Below are positions 1 through 6,349 of a stretch of 8,039 bases of DNA, piece after piece. Below the pieces are notes generated by a model. That model saw only the letters and a list, made by a program, of their open reading frames with translations. It was not told the DNA's origin and ran no database searches. The DNA is from DSWT01 sp035415725. Lineage in GTDB: Bacteria; Chloroflexota; Anaerolineae; B4-G1; SLSP01. Every line of letters starts with the position of its first letter. Position 1 is the stretch's first letter. The stretch lies in assembly GCA_035415725.1 (NCBI GenBank), contig DAOOGN010000130.1, positions 1 to 8,039 of the forward strand, given 5' to 3'. A program made the translations under genes and the position numbers.

Positions 1-172
1 ATTCCCTATGCCAGGTTGGGCGTGGATTTCGGTATGCCTGGTGCTTGTGGATGACAAGATATGCGTGTTTCTATAAGCCCATCTCCCCTGCCCCCCAGGA
101 AGGGGGATTTTGGGTGGGGGGTGTGGCGGGCGGCTTCGCCGCCCGCCACACCCCCCTTTTGCCCCCTTCTTC
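1..172. repeat. Long direct repeat, copy 1 (left end)
   Basis: This segment recurs in the same orientation at 7862-8039. The alignable parts differ by three substitutions (positions 56, 84 and 87), one C-tract length change and a 7-nt indel near 97. The first 80 or so bases are ordinary-looking sequence, and the rest is C- and G-rich with nested hairpins. Copy 1 may begin before the window and continue past 172, because copy 2 is cut off by the window end. No transposase or long reading frame is present, so this looks like a non-autonomous dispersed repeat. It could also be a structured RNA element. Confidence 0.9.
116..156. repeat. Perfect 19-bp GC hairpin inside repeat copy 1
   Basis: Arms 116-134 and 138-156 are perfectly complementary around a TTC loop, built from a G6 tract, TGTGGCGGGCGGC and its complement. 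TTTT follows at 157-160, so on the plus strand it resembles an intrinsic terminator, but the T run is short and no gene ends just upstream. Copy 2 keeps the same hairpin with an 18-bp stem (7985-8023). Confidence 0.85.
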
Positions 173-195
173 CCCGCTGGCGGGGGAGAAGGGGG
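162..195. repeat. Second GC hairpin after repeat copy 1
   Basis: The C5-TTCTT-C4-GC arm (162-177) pairs with 180-195 in a stem of about 16 bp with one G-T wobble (171/186) and a tiny loop. The C/G-block design matches the hairpin at 3250-3281, so both probably belong to one dispersed family. Confidence 0.75.
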
Positions 196-199
196 TTGG

Positions 200-391
200 G
201 GGATGAGAGGGCCAGCGCCTATAGCCGAAGTGTCAACCTATTATGCACCCTCCCCCAAGTCCCGTTCGCCACCTGGCAAGGGTGGCTGAATAGTTACTAC
301 ACGCAAAGTATAAAAAGCAGCGCAATTCGTGTCATCTGTGGCAAAAACTAAAGCCGTTTTTCCATCACCACACCAAGTCCCAGAGAACCAT
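200..391. other. Non-coding stretch with a 9-nt-period half element
   Basis: I see no gene here. A frame open from 61 to 351 crosses both hairpins and encodes low-complexity Pro/Arg/Gly sequence, so I do not accept it. Positions 323-340 consist of two tandem 9-mers, ATTCGTGTC and ATCTGTGGC. These resemble one arm of the palindromic elements at 3418-3495 and 6350-6426. A small hairpin (GCCACC at 268-273 with GGTGGC at 281-286) is also present. Confidence 0.5.
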
Positions 392-467
392 CAGGACTTA
401 CCCAAGCCTGGCTCGAATCTGGCGGCGGAGGGTTTGTAGTGACCCACGGAAATTGGCGTAAGTCCTG
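392..467. mobile_element. MITE-like 76-bp inverted-repeat element
   Basis: The ends are CAGGACTTAC-CCAA (392-405) and the complement of CAGGACTTACGCCAA (453-467). They match over 14 positions with one gapped base and enclose 47 bp of unrelated sequence. The CAGGACTTACGC terminal motif resembles inverted ends of small transposable elements I recall from cyanobacterial and other genomes; that link is from memory. No clear target-site duplication is visible. The right end lies 5 bp from the mreB stop codon, so on the minus strand the element forms the mreB 3' end. There is no T run, so it is not a classic terminator. Confidence 0.55.
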
Positions 468-472
468 TAATG

Positions 473-1543
473 TTACGTCGCAGAGCCTCCGGGGTGGCGG
501 CGGTCATCGCTGGATAGGGTGGCTCTGAGTACGGCGAAATTCTCCAGGACCATCCCGGCGCCTCGCGCCACGCATGTCAGTGCATCTTGTGCCACCCAGG
601 CGCGGATGTGCGTCTCTTCGGCGATCCGTTCGGCCATACCTTTTAGCAGCCCCCCGCCACCTGTGAGGCAAATGCCGGTCTCCATCAAATCCGATACCAA
701 TTCGGGCGGTGTCTCGTCCAAGGTGTCGCGGACGAGATCGATGATGATGTTGTTCGAGCGGCTCAGGGCCTCGCGGATTTCGATACTGCTGATTTCGATC
801 TCTTCCGGCAGGCCGGTGATCAGGTTACGTCCACGCATCGCCATGGTGCGCTCTTCGGGCAGGGGGTAGGCCGACCCGATATTGATTTTGATGCGTTCGG
901 CGGTACGTTCGCTGATGGCCAGGTTGTACTTCTGACGGGCGTATTGCACGATATCCTCGTCTAGTTCATCGCCGGCGATGCGGAGGCTTTTGCTGACGAC
1001 GATGCCTTTCAGGGCGAAGACGGCTACTTCCGTCGTTCCGCCGCCGACGTCGACAATCATACTGCCCTGCGCTTCGGTGACAGGCAGGCCGGCGCCAATC
1101 GCTGCGGCCATGGGTTCTTCGATGAGATAGGCTTCACGCGCACCGGCTTCCAGGGCGGCATCCTGCACGGCACGTTTTTCGACTTCTGTGACGCCGCTGG
1201 GAATGCCGATCACCACACGGGGACGGGGAAAGGGGATGAAGAGCTGGCGGTGTGCCTGTTTGATGAAATACCGTAGCATGGCTTCGGTGACGTTGAATTC
1301 GGAGATCACGCCATCGCGGAGGGGGCGAATGGCGACGATGTTGGGGGGTGTTTTCCCTACCATCTCCTTGGCTTCAGCACCAACAGCCAGCACCTCGCGT
1401 TGGTTACTGTCCATCGCCACCCACGAAGGTTCGTTGCTGATAATGCCCTTGCCGCGCACGTAAACCAGCGTGTTGGCTGTGCCCAGATCAATGCCTATGT
1501 CCAGGGAAAATAACCCTAATAGTGCGTCTATAGGATTAAGCAA
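473..1543 (-). CDS. mreB: Rod shape-determining protein MreB
   Basis: This is a bacterial actin homologue that polymerises on the inner membrane face and guides the elongation peptidoglycan machinery. The 356-residue length is typical. The phosphate-1 motif DIGIDLGTANTLVYV spans residues 15-29. The family signature RPLRDGVISEFNVTEAMLRY runs over 73-92. Catalytic-type Glu lies in IEEPMAAAIGAG (141-152), phosphate-2 in DVGGGTTEV (165-173), and the adenosine motif in TGICLTGGGG (289-298). The hydrophobic N-terminus (NPIDALLGLF) could be the membrane-binding amphipathic helix. The start is TTG at 1543, because the next Met is residue 44 and lies inside the fold; a GAGGA ribosome binding site sits 5 nt upstream. 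It has its own extended -10 promoter. No mreC or mreD follows within the window, so it appears to stand alone. Confidence 0.97.
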   Translation of the reverse strand: MLNPIDALLGLFSLDIGIDLGTANTLVYVRGKGIISNEPSWVAMDSNQREVLAVGAEAKEMVGKTPPNIVAIRPLRDGVISEFNVTEAMLRYFIKQAHRQLFIPFPRPRVVIGIPSGVTEVEKRAVQDAALEAGAREAYLIEEPMAAAIGAGLPVTEAQGSMIVDVGGGTTEVAVFALKGIVVSKSLRIAGDELDEDIVQYARQKYNLAISERTAERIKINIGSAYPLPEERTMAMRGRNLITGLPEEIEISSIEIREALSRSNNIIIDLVRDTLDETPPELVSDLMETGICLTGGGGLLKGMAERIAEETHIRAWVAQDALTCVARGAGMVLENFAVLRATLSSDDRRHPGGSAT

Positions 1544-1548
1544 GTGTA

Positions 1549-1553
1549 TCCTC
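1549..1553 (-). promoter_or_regulatory. Ribosome binding site fixing the mreB TTG start
   Basis: On the minus strand GAGGA lies 5 nt before TTG at 1543-1541. No ATG or GTG is available in frame before the conserved DIGIDLGT motif, so this site supports the TTG as the real start. Confidence 0.7.
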
Positions 1554-1588
1554 GATTAGTGTTCTCATCGGTTGTTATTCTCGCCTCG

Positions 1589-1616
1589 ATTATACCATAG
1601 CCCGGCAGAGCCGCAA
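1589..1616 (-). promoter_or_regulatory. mreB promoter (sigma70-like, extended -10)
   Basis: On the minus strand TTGCGG (1616-1611) and a consensus TATAAT (1594-1589) are separated by 16 nt. A TGG just before TATAAT forms an extended -10. Transcription would start near 1582, giving a leader of about 40 nt to the TTG start. The near-perfect -10 makes this the strongest promoter call in the window. Confidence 0.7.
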
Positions 1617-1695
1617 TGTTCTATTTCCGCCGGCATATAGTGCAAATGTATCTGTGTTTAGCTTTGACCCTTGAATGGAAATGCACCTTCCCCCG

Positions 1696-3006
1696 CTAGC
1701 GTGCCTCCAGCGCGGCCAATGAGGTGCACGGAGCGATGGTGCGCAGGAAGTCATGCGGCGTGGCGCTGAGTGCCCACACCTGCCGTAGGGTCGGGCCGAC
1801 AGGCTCCTTGCCGGTCAAATCCTCGCTTGTCACACCCTCGCCGGCCGCGCCACCGGCCGGCGAACTGTCGTAGGCGCCGTGGAAAGCAAAATAGGCCTGG
1901 TTCAGTCGTCGCAGGGGATAGCCATTGGCGACAAAATACCGGCGTTGCGCTTCCATATACCATTCGGCCTCTTTGATTTTGCCTTCAGCTAACATCTGAT
2001 CGACGATAACGCGCGTGTGGTGCATCTCTGCATTGAAGTCGAAGGAGTTGAAGCGCACCTCACCAACGCCAGCTTCTTCTGTTGTTGACGTGAGTGCATT
2101 GGGCAGGGCTTTGTCGCGGTTGAGGTAGGCGGCGTAGAAACGCAGGATAACCTCCTGTCCGGCCCATTCGCCGACCAGCGAGGCCGCCGTCTCATTCATC
2201 GCGCGTGTCTCATCGGATTGGCCATAGGCGAAGCCCAGGGGGTAGAAGGTCAGATAATGGTGGGCCCACTCGTGGGCGATGACATCGCTGATCCAGTCGA
2301 TAGAATTGCTCTCCAGGAACATGGCAGGATAGGTGGCCAGTCCACCGATGGCGGTGACATAAGCGGACTTATCGGGGAACTGAGTTTCGAGGTTTTGCTC
2401 GATGGTATTTTGCTCCGCTGCTGTCAAGCCGGCCACAAGCGGTCGCTGGTAGACACTTTGGATGACCTCGCGCGGCGAGACGATGAGCATGTAGGGGAGA
2501 GGGGTAAACGTCCCACTGACCGGCGGGAGGATTTGCGCCAGAATGCCGAATCCCCCCTGGTGCAAGACGATGCTCACCTGTTCGCCCAGGATGGCCTCGG
2601 CGACCAATCCACTGCGGCGCATGCGCGCGCGCAATTCTGCCATCGCTGTCTGCTGCTCGCGCGTTGTCTCTGCCGGAGCGGTGATTCCCGGGTCACTGTA
2701 GGCGCGGTTGATCTCGTCGGAGAGTTCGCCTGCCTGGCGCACTTGATCCAGATAGTCCAGTACGAAGCGGGTACGTTCCTCTTCCTCCATAAAACGCTGC
2801 GGCGCCAGGATACCCAGAGCCACTTTCCGGGCGAGGGTCTCAATTTCCCAGGATACAAAATTGAAGGTCTGGCGGCTGGTGGCGATATTCAGGCGATAGC
2901 GCAGATCCTGCGGCGCCCCTTGACCCCGCAGGGCCAAGGCCAGAAGCGCCAGCAGAACGGCAATGTTCCACCTATCGAGCCATGACTTCAGCGTGAATTT
3001 TTTCAT
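1696..3006 (-). CDS. Membrane-anchored zinc metalloprotease-like protein
   Basis: A 436-residue protein of unknown substrate. An N-terminal basic stretch and hydrophobic segment (MKKFTLKSWLDRW, then IAVLLALLALAL at 15-26) look like a signal anchor or uncleaved signal, placing the rest outside the membrane. HEWAHH at 245-250 supplies an HExxH zinc motif (His245, Glu246, His249). NETAASLVGEWAG follows at 271-283, and Glu272 is a good third zinc ligand in gluzincin style. The early RYRLNIATSRQTFNF segment and the NE-A motif recall putative bacterial aminopeptidases of the PF10023 type, but that is a distant resemblance. I chose ATG at 3006 over TTG at 3021 because the Lys-rich n-region starts there; neither has a Shine-Dalgarno site. 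It lies upstream of mreB on the same strand, with a 152-bp gap and a separate mreB promoter. A Gly/Ala-rich linker (384-391) precedes the C-terminal tail. Confidence 0.75.
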   Translation of the reverse strand: MKKFTLKSWLDRWNIAVLLALLALALRGQGAPQDLRYRLNIATSRQTFNFVSWEIETLARKVALGILAPQRFMEEEERTRFVLDYLDQVRQAGELSDEINRAYSDPGITAPAETTREQQTAMAELRARMRRSGLVAEAILGEQVSIVLHQGGFGILAQILPPVSGTFTPLPYMLIVSPREVIQSVYQRPLVAGLTAAEQNTIEQNLETQFPDKSAYVTAIGGLATYPAMFLESNSIDWISDVIAHEWAHHYLTFYPLGFAYGQSDETRAMNETAASLVGEWAGQEVILRFYAAYLNRDKALPNALTSTTEEAGVGEVRFNSFDFNAEMHHTRVIVDQMLAEGKIKEAEWYMEAQRRYFVANGYPLRRLNQAYFAFHGAYDSSPAGGAAGEGVTSEDLTGKEPVGPTLRQVWALSATPHDFLRTIAPCTSLAALEAR

Positions 3007-3012
3007 TCGGGT

Positions 3013-3040
3013 ATATTGCAAATGAGTTGGATGGTCGCAA
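3013..3040 (-). promoter_or_regulatory. Possible promoter of the metalloprotease gene
   Basis: On the minus strand TTGCGA (3040-3035) and CAATAT (3018-3013) are 16 nt apart. The -10 ends 6 nt before ATG at 3006, so a start at the normal distance would give an almost leaderless mRNA. That would fit the missing Shine-Dalgarno sequence. The match to consensus is only moderate. Confidence 0.3.
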
Positions 3041-3237
3041 TTCAGCCCTTGGGGGCGTGTTTTTGACTAAGATGAAATACACTTTTCATTCGTCCAAGTT
3101 TAATCGGGAAAAGAGAAAAATCAAGCCGGAGTGAACTGCCGTAGTAATCCTTTCAGTGGTTCTTTTAACGTAACGGCTCAGCCTGGCGCTAACTCTCCAG
3201 ATGGCCATGGAGGAACCTTGGTGCCCTGTAGCTTTCG

Positions 3238-3281
3238 CCCCTCCCCCTGCCCCCTCCCCAGCGTTCTCGCTGGGGAGGGGG
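3238..3281. repeat. C-block hairpin with minus-strand G-quadruplex motif
   Basis: Arms 3250-3263 and 3268-3281 form a perfect 14-bp stem around TTCT. The C tracts at 3238-3241, 3243-3247, 3250-3254 and 3256-3259 are separated by 1, 2 and 1 nt, so the minus strand has a compact four-run G-quadruplex motif overlapping the hairpin arm. The sequence style matches the hairpins next to repeat copy 1. No T run follows on either strand, so it is not a standard terminator. Confidence 0.8.
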
Positions 3282-3336
3282 AGAAAAACCCACCCCAAAA
3301 GCCGATCTACCGGGTATACTTTATGTGCCGGGTCAC

Positions 3337-3365
3337 TTGCTAAAACTGCACTCATCCTTTATAGT
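3337..3365 (+). promoter_or_regulatory. Candidate promoter of the topoisomerase operon
   Basis: TTGCTA (3337-3342) and TATAGT (3360-3365) are exactly 17 nt apart. Transcription would start near 3372, giving a leader of about 138 nt that carries the 9-nt-period palindrome. A second -10-like TATACT at 3315-3320 lacks a matching -35. Confidence 0.45.
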
Positions 3366-3366
3366 T

Positions 3367-3384
3367 AGGGAGGAATTCATCATG
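3367..3384 (+). promoter_or_regulatory. Orphan ribosome binding site and ATG upstream of gyrA
   Basis: AGGGAGGA (3367-3374) sits 7 nt before ATG at 3382, a textbook initiation site. The frame it opens runs 66 codons to 3582, through the palindromic repeat and 73 bp into the topoisomerase gene. Its product is not protein-like, so this may be an upstream ORF or the remnant of an original gene start displaced by repeat insertion. Confidence 0.35.
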
Positions 3385-3417
3385 AACCGGCGGTTTACCC
3401 ACGGTCGGATGAAAACT

Positions 3418-3495
3418 TTTCACCACGAAGGGCACGCAGGACACAAAGAAGGTGTGTTTTTCTCTGTAAACTCGGGGTGCTCTGTGGCTATTTTC
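3418..3495. repeat. 9-nt-period palindromic repeat in the gyrA leader
   Basis: The left arm is three 9-mers (CACGAAGGG, CACGCAGGA, CACAAAGAA). The right arm is three 9-mers of the complementary type (CTCTGTAAA, CTCGGGGTG, CTCTGTGGC). The arms pair imperfectly. CACGAAGGA- and CACAGAGG-type tracts of this kind are, from memory, widespread dispersed repeats in several phyla. The element ends directly at the ribosome binding site of the topoisomerase gene. Confidence 0.7.
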
Positions 3496-3503
3496 GGAGG
3501 AGA
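3496..3503 (+). promoter_or_regulatory. Ribosome binding site deciding the topoisomerase start
   Basis: GGAGGAGA lies about 6-9 nt before ATG at 3510. This selects 3510 over an upstream in-frame GTG at 3477, which lies in the repeat, and over ATG at 3522, which is too far from the site. Confidence 0.75.
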
Positions 3504-3509
3504 GTTTGT

Positions 3510-5960
3510 ATGGAAATCGGAATGGTCAGACAAGTCGATATTAACGCGCAAGTGCAGCGTGCCTACCTCGATTACGCGATGAGTGTGATTGTCGCGCGCG
3601 CCTTGCCCGATGCCCGCGACGGCCTTAAACCTGTCCAGCGTCGCATCCTGTACGCGATGTACGATATGGGATTGAAACCCGATTTGCCGTACAAGAAATC
3701 GGCGCGTATTGTCGGTGAAGTGCTGGGTAAATATCATCCCCACGGCGATACGGCGGTTTACGACGCGATGGCGCGTATGGCGCAGGATTTCTCGGTGCGT
3801 TATCCGCTGGTGGATGGGCAGGGCAACTTCGGTTCCATTGATGGCGATGCACCTGCCGCGATGCGTTATACTGAGGCTCGCCTGATGCCGCTGTCGCTGG
3901 AGGTTCTGGCGGACATCGAAAAAGATACCGTGGAATGGACCGACAACTTCGATGGCACACTCAAAGAGCCGCTGGTTTTACCCTCGCGGGTGCCGAATCT
4001 CTTGGTGAACGGCGCGTCCGGCATCGCGGTGGGGATGTCCACCAATATCCCGCCCCATAACCTGGGCGAGGTGGTGGATGCGCTCATCTATCTGCTCGAT
4101 AACTGGCAAAAAATCGACGATGTGGATGTGGCCGAGCTGATGAAATTTATCCAGGGGCCGGATTTCCCCACCGGCGGCCTGGTCTACCGGAAAGAAACGG
4201 CCGACGGCGAGGATCTGCTGCTCAAAGCGTATGCTACCGGACGCGGAAGTGTTACCATCCGGGCGCGCGCCCACGTCGAAGAAGCGCTGCGGGGGCGGCA
4301 GCGCCTGATCATCACCGAAATCCCTTATCAGGTGAACAAAACCACGCTCATCGAGGGCATCGCCGAAGATGTGCGCGCCGGACACCTGGAGGGCATCGCC
4401 GATCTGCGGGATGAATCGGATCGCCAGGGGATGCGCATTGTGGTCGAACTTACCCAGGGCGCCGATCCCGACAAGGTGTTGAACGATCTGTATCGCCGCA
4501 CGCCGTTGGAGACGCGCTACAGTATCATCTTGTTGGCGTTGGTGGACGGGGAACCACGCCGGCTGTCGCTCAAGCGCGCCCTCACGTTGTTTCTCGATCA
4601 CCGCCTGGATGTTTTGCAGCGCCGCTCGCGCTTCGACCTTGAACACGCCCGCCAGCGCGCGCACATCCTTGAGGGGCTGCTGATCGCCTTGGATAATCTC
4701 GATGCCGTCATTGACACTATCCGCCGTTCGCGCACCGTTGAAACGGCACGACAGAATCTCCAGAAGAACTTCAAACTCACCGAAGTGCAGGCCCAGGCGA
4801 TTCTGGAGATGCAATTGCGCCGTCTGGCGGCCCTGGAGCGCAAAAAACTTCAGGATGAGTACCATGAACTGCTGGCAACCATCAAGGAATTGGAAGCCTT
4901 GTTGAAATCGCCGGTCAAACAGCGTGCCGCGATCCGCGTCGAACTGGCGGATGTGCGCACCCACTATGTGGATGGACGCCGTACCCACGTTCTGGAGGTG
5001 AAAGGCGCGAAAATGGTGGCCGAATCCCTGACGCCCGATCAGCCGGTGTGGGTCACGTTGAGCCGCGCCGGGCGTCTCGGCCGTATCCCTGACGATGGCA
5101 AGACCCCGCCGCGCGTTGTGGCCCACCCTGAAGAGGCGCCGCTGGCGCTGCTGGGGGCTTCGACCCGCAACGTGCTGTACCTGTTCACGGCAACGGGTGA
5201 GGCGATTGCCCTGCCCGTGCATCAAATCCCGGAGGGTGTGGCCTGGGAAGGCGGCGGCGTGTCCTGGTCCACGCTGCTGCGGATTGATAACGGTCGTCGT
5301 CTGGCGGCGGCGCTGGCTTTGCCGACGAATTTGCCTGAGGACAGGACGTTGTTTTTCGCCACGGCGACGGGACAGGTAAAGCGCCTGGCGCCGGAGGAAC
5401 TGCCCGGCGTGGGGCGCGAACTTACCCCGGTCATTCGTGTGGATGAAGGCGACACGTTGGTTGGCGTAGCTTGGGTTGTGGAGTCCGATCAGGTGATTCT
5501 GGGGACGGCGCTGGGGCAAGGGATTCGTTTCGCTGTGGGTGAAGTGCGTCCCACGGGCGCCAGGGCCGGGGGGATGAGCGGCATTCGTGTCGAGTCGGGC
5601 GACGCGGTCGTGGGACTGGCCGTCGTGCAGCCGCGTGCGGCGTTTTTTACCATCACCGACATGGGGTTTGCCAAGCGCACCTCCCTCAGTGATTTCCCGG
5701 TTCAGAAACGCAGTGGTAAAGGGGTGCAGATTGCCAAACTGACGCCGGGCGAGCATGTGGCGACAGTGGGGATCATGACCACTGCGAGCCGTTTGATGCC
5801 GGTGACGCAGCGCGGTGCATCCAAAACGGTAACAGGACGGGCGGTACCCGAGCAGGGAAGAGCGACGCGCGGCGAATCCATCATCGCCTTGCAGGGTAAA
5901 GATGCTGTGGCGAATGTTGTTTTTCAAATCGAACGTATCGAAACTCAGACTGAAAGTTGA
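3510..5960 (+). CDS. gyrA: Type IIA DNA topoisomerase subunit A (GyrA/ParC family)
   Basis: This is the breakage-reunion subunit, 816 residues, which works with a GyrB/ParE ATPase not in this window. The N-terminus LDYAMSVIVARALPDARDGL (20-39) and HPHGDTAVYD (76-85) are classic; Thr81 and Asp85 match the quinolone-region Ser83 and Asp87 of E. coli. The catalytic Tyr is Tyr120 in AAMRYTE, preceded by Arg119. The winged-helix and tower domains run to about 340, followed by the coiled-coil gate (about 355-475, with LEMQLRRLAALE) and then a beta-pinwheel from about 505. The first blade (LSRAGRLGRIP) is not followed by a QRRGGKG-type GyrA box; the only similar heptamer, QKRSGKG (732-738), falls in the fifth blade, aligned with E. 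coli TKSRATKG. The protein may therefore behave like topoisomerase IV, and the symbol gyrA is tentative. It lies 15 bp from the next gene, so the two form an operon. Confidence 0.93.
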   Translation: MEIGMVRQVDINAQVQRAYLDYAMSVIVARALPDARDGLKPVQRRILYAMYDMGLKPDLPYKKSARIVGEVLGKYHPHGDTAVYDAMARMAQDFSVRYPLVDGQGNFGSIDGDAPAAMRYTEARLMPLSLEVLADIEKDTVEWTDNFDGTLKEPLVLPSRVPNLLVNGASGIAVGMSTNIPPHNLGEVVDALIYLLDNWQKIDDVDVAELMKFIQGPDFPTGGLVYRKETADGEDLLLKAYATGRGSVTIRARAHVEEALRGRQRLIITEIPYQVNKTTLIEGIAEDVRAGHLEGIADLRDESDRQGMRIVVELTQGADPDKVLNDLYRRTPLETRYSIILLALVDGEPRRLSLKRALTLFLDHRLDVLQRRSRFDLEHARQRAHILEGLLIALDNLDAVIDTIRRSRTVETARQNLQKNFKLTEVQAQAILEMQLRRLAALERKKLQDEYHELLATIKELEALLKSPVKQRAAIRVELADVRTHYVDGRRTHVLEVKGAKMVAESLTPDQPVWVTLSRAGRLGRIPDDGKTPPRVVAHPEEAPLALLGASTRNVLYLFTATGEAIALPVHQIPEGVAWEGGGVSWSTLLRIDNGRRLAAALALPTNLPEDRTLFFATATGQVKRLAPEELPGVGRELTPVIRVDEGDTLVGVAWVVESDQVILGTALGQGIRFAVGEVRPTGARAGGMSGIRVESGDAVVGLAVVQPRAAFFTITDMGFAKRTSLSDFPVQKRSGKGVQIAKLTPGEHVATVGIMTTASRLMPVTQRGASKTVTGRAVPEQGRATRGESIIALQGKDAVANVVFQIERIETQTES

Positions 5961-5975
5961 ATCAGGAGAGAACCT

Positions 5976-6335
5976 ATGACCTATCGTGATGAACTATTGA
6001 CGTGTGAAACTTGTGGCAAAACGTTTGTCTATCGCATTGAAGAACAGCGCCAGCAGGCTGCGCTTGGTTTTGCGGCTGAGACGCCGCGACAGTGTGCGGA
6101 ATGTCGCAAGCTAGAGGCGACTGCGCCGGGGCTGCGGGCCGGCGTTGTCAAATGGTTTCGTGAGGACAAGCACTTTGGTTTTATCACCCAGCACGACGGC
6201 AGTGACGTCTTCTTTCATTACAGTGCGATAGAGGGCGACCCGGAGCAGGTCATGCGCGAAAACGCGCCGGTGTGGTACGAGGTGGTTAACACGGAGCGTG
6301 GACCCCAGGCCATCAATGTCCATCTGCGCGAGTGA
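5976..6335 (+). CDS. Zinc-ribbon plus cold-shock domain protein
   Basis: A 119-residue, two-domain nucleic-acid-binding protein. Residues 7-46 form a zinc ribbon with four cysteines in two pairs (Cys10/Cys13 in CETCGKTF and Cys40/Cys43 in CAEC), resembling the probable zinc-ribbon family zf-trcl (PF13451). Residues 56-117 are a cold-shock OB-fold: VKWFREDKHFGFI (58-70) is the RNP1 region and DVFFHYSAI (77-85) the RNP2 region. RNP1 has His where most cold-shock proteins have Gly. The likely role is RNA or single-stranded DNA binding, perhaps as an RNA chaperone. AGGAG at 5964-5968 is 7 nt from the ATG. The gene follows the topoisomerase stop by 15 bp, so co-transcription is very likely. The fold assignment is firm, but the target is unknown. 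Confidence 0.9.
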   Translation: MTYRDELLTCETCGKTFVYRIEEQRQQAALGFAAETPRQCAECRKLEATAPGLRAGVVKWFREDKHFGFITQHDGSDVFFHYSAIEGDPEQVMRENAPVWYEVVNTERGPQAINVHLRE

Positions 6336-6349
6336 ATTGTTTGTTTTTC

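Noticed and set aside
116..160. Intrinsic terminator at the 19-bp hairpin
   Set aside because: Only four T residues follow and no plus-strand gene ends upstream within the window; the same hairpin recurs inside the other repeat copy.
61..351. A 96-codon frame through repeat copy 1
   Set aside because: It runs through two GC hairpins and a 9-nt-period element; the low-complexity product is not protein-like.
2218..2985. A 255-codon open frame antisense to the metalloprotease gene
   Set aside because: The opposite strand encodes an HExxH protein with a signal anchor. The antisense product shows no motif and no ribosome binding site was evident.
3086..3355. An 89-codon minus-strand frame in the divergent region
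   Set aside because: It crosses the C-block hairpin and the candidate topoisomerase promoter; the middle of the product is hairpin-derived Gly/Ala/Glu sequence.
3978..5927. A 649-codon open frame antisense to the topoisomerase gene
   Set aside because: It mirrors a strongly conserved gene in a GC-rich region. Its product is rich in His, Arg and Gln with no recognisable domain, so it is a codon-bias shadow.
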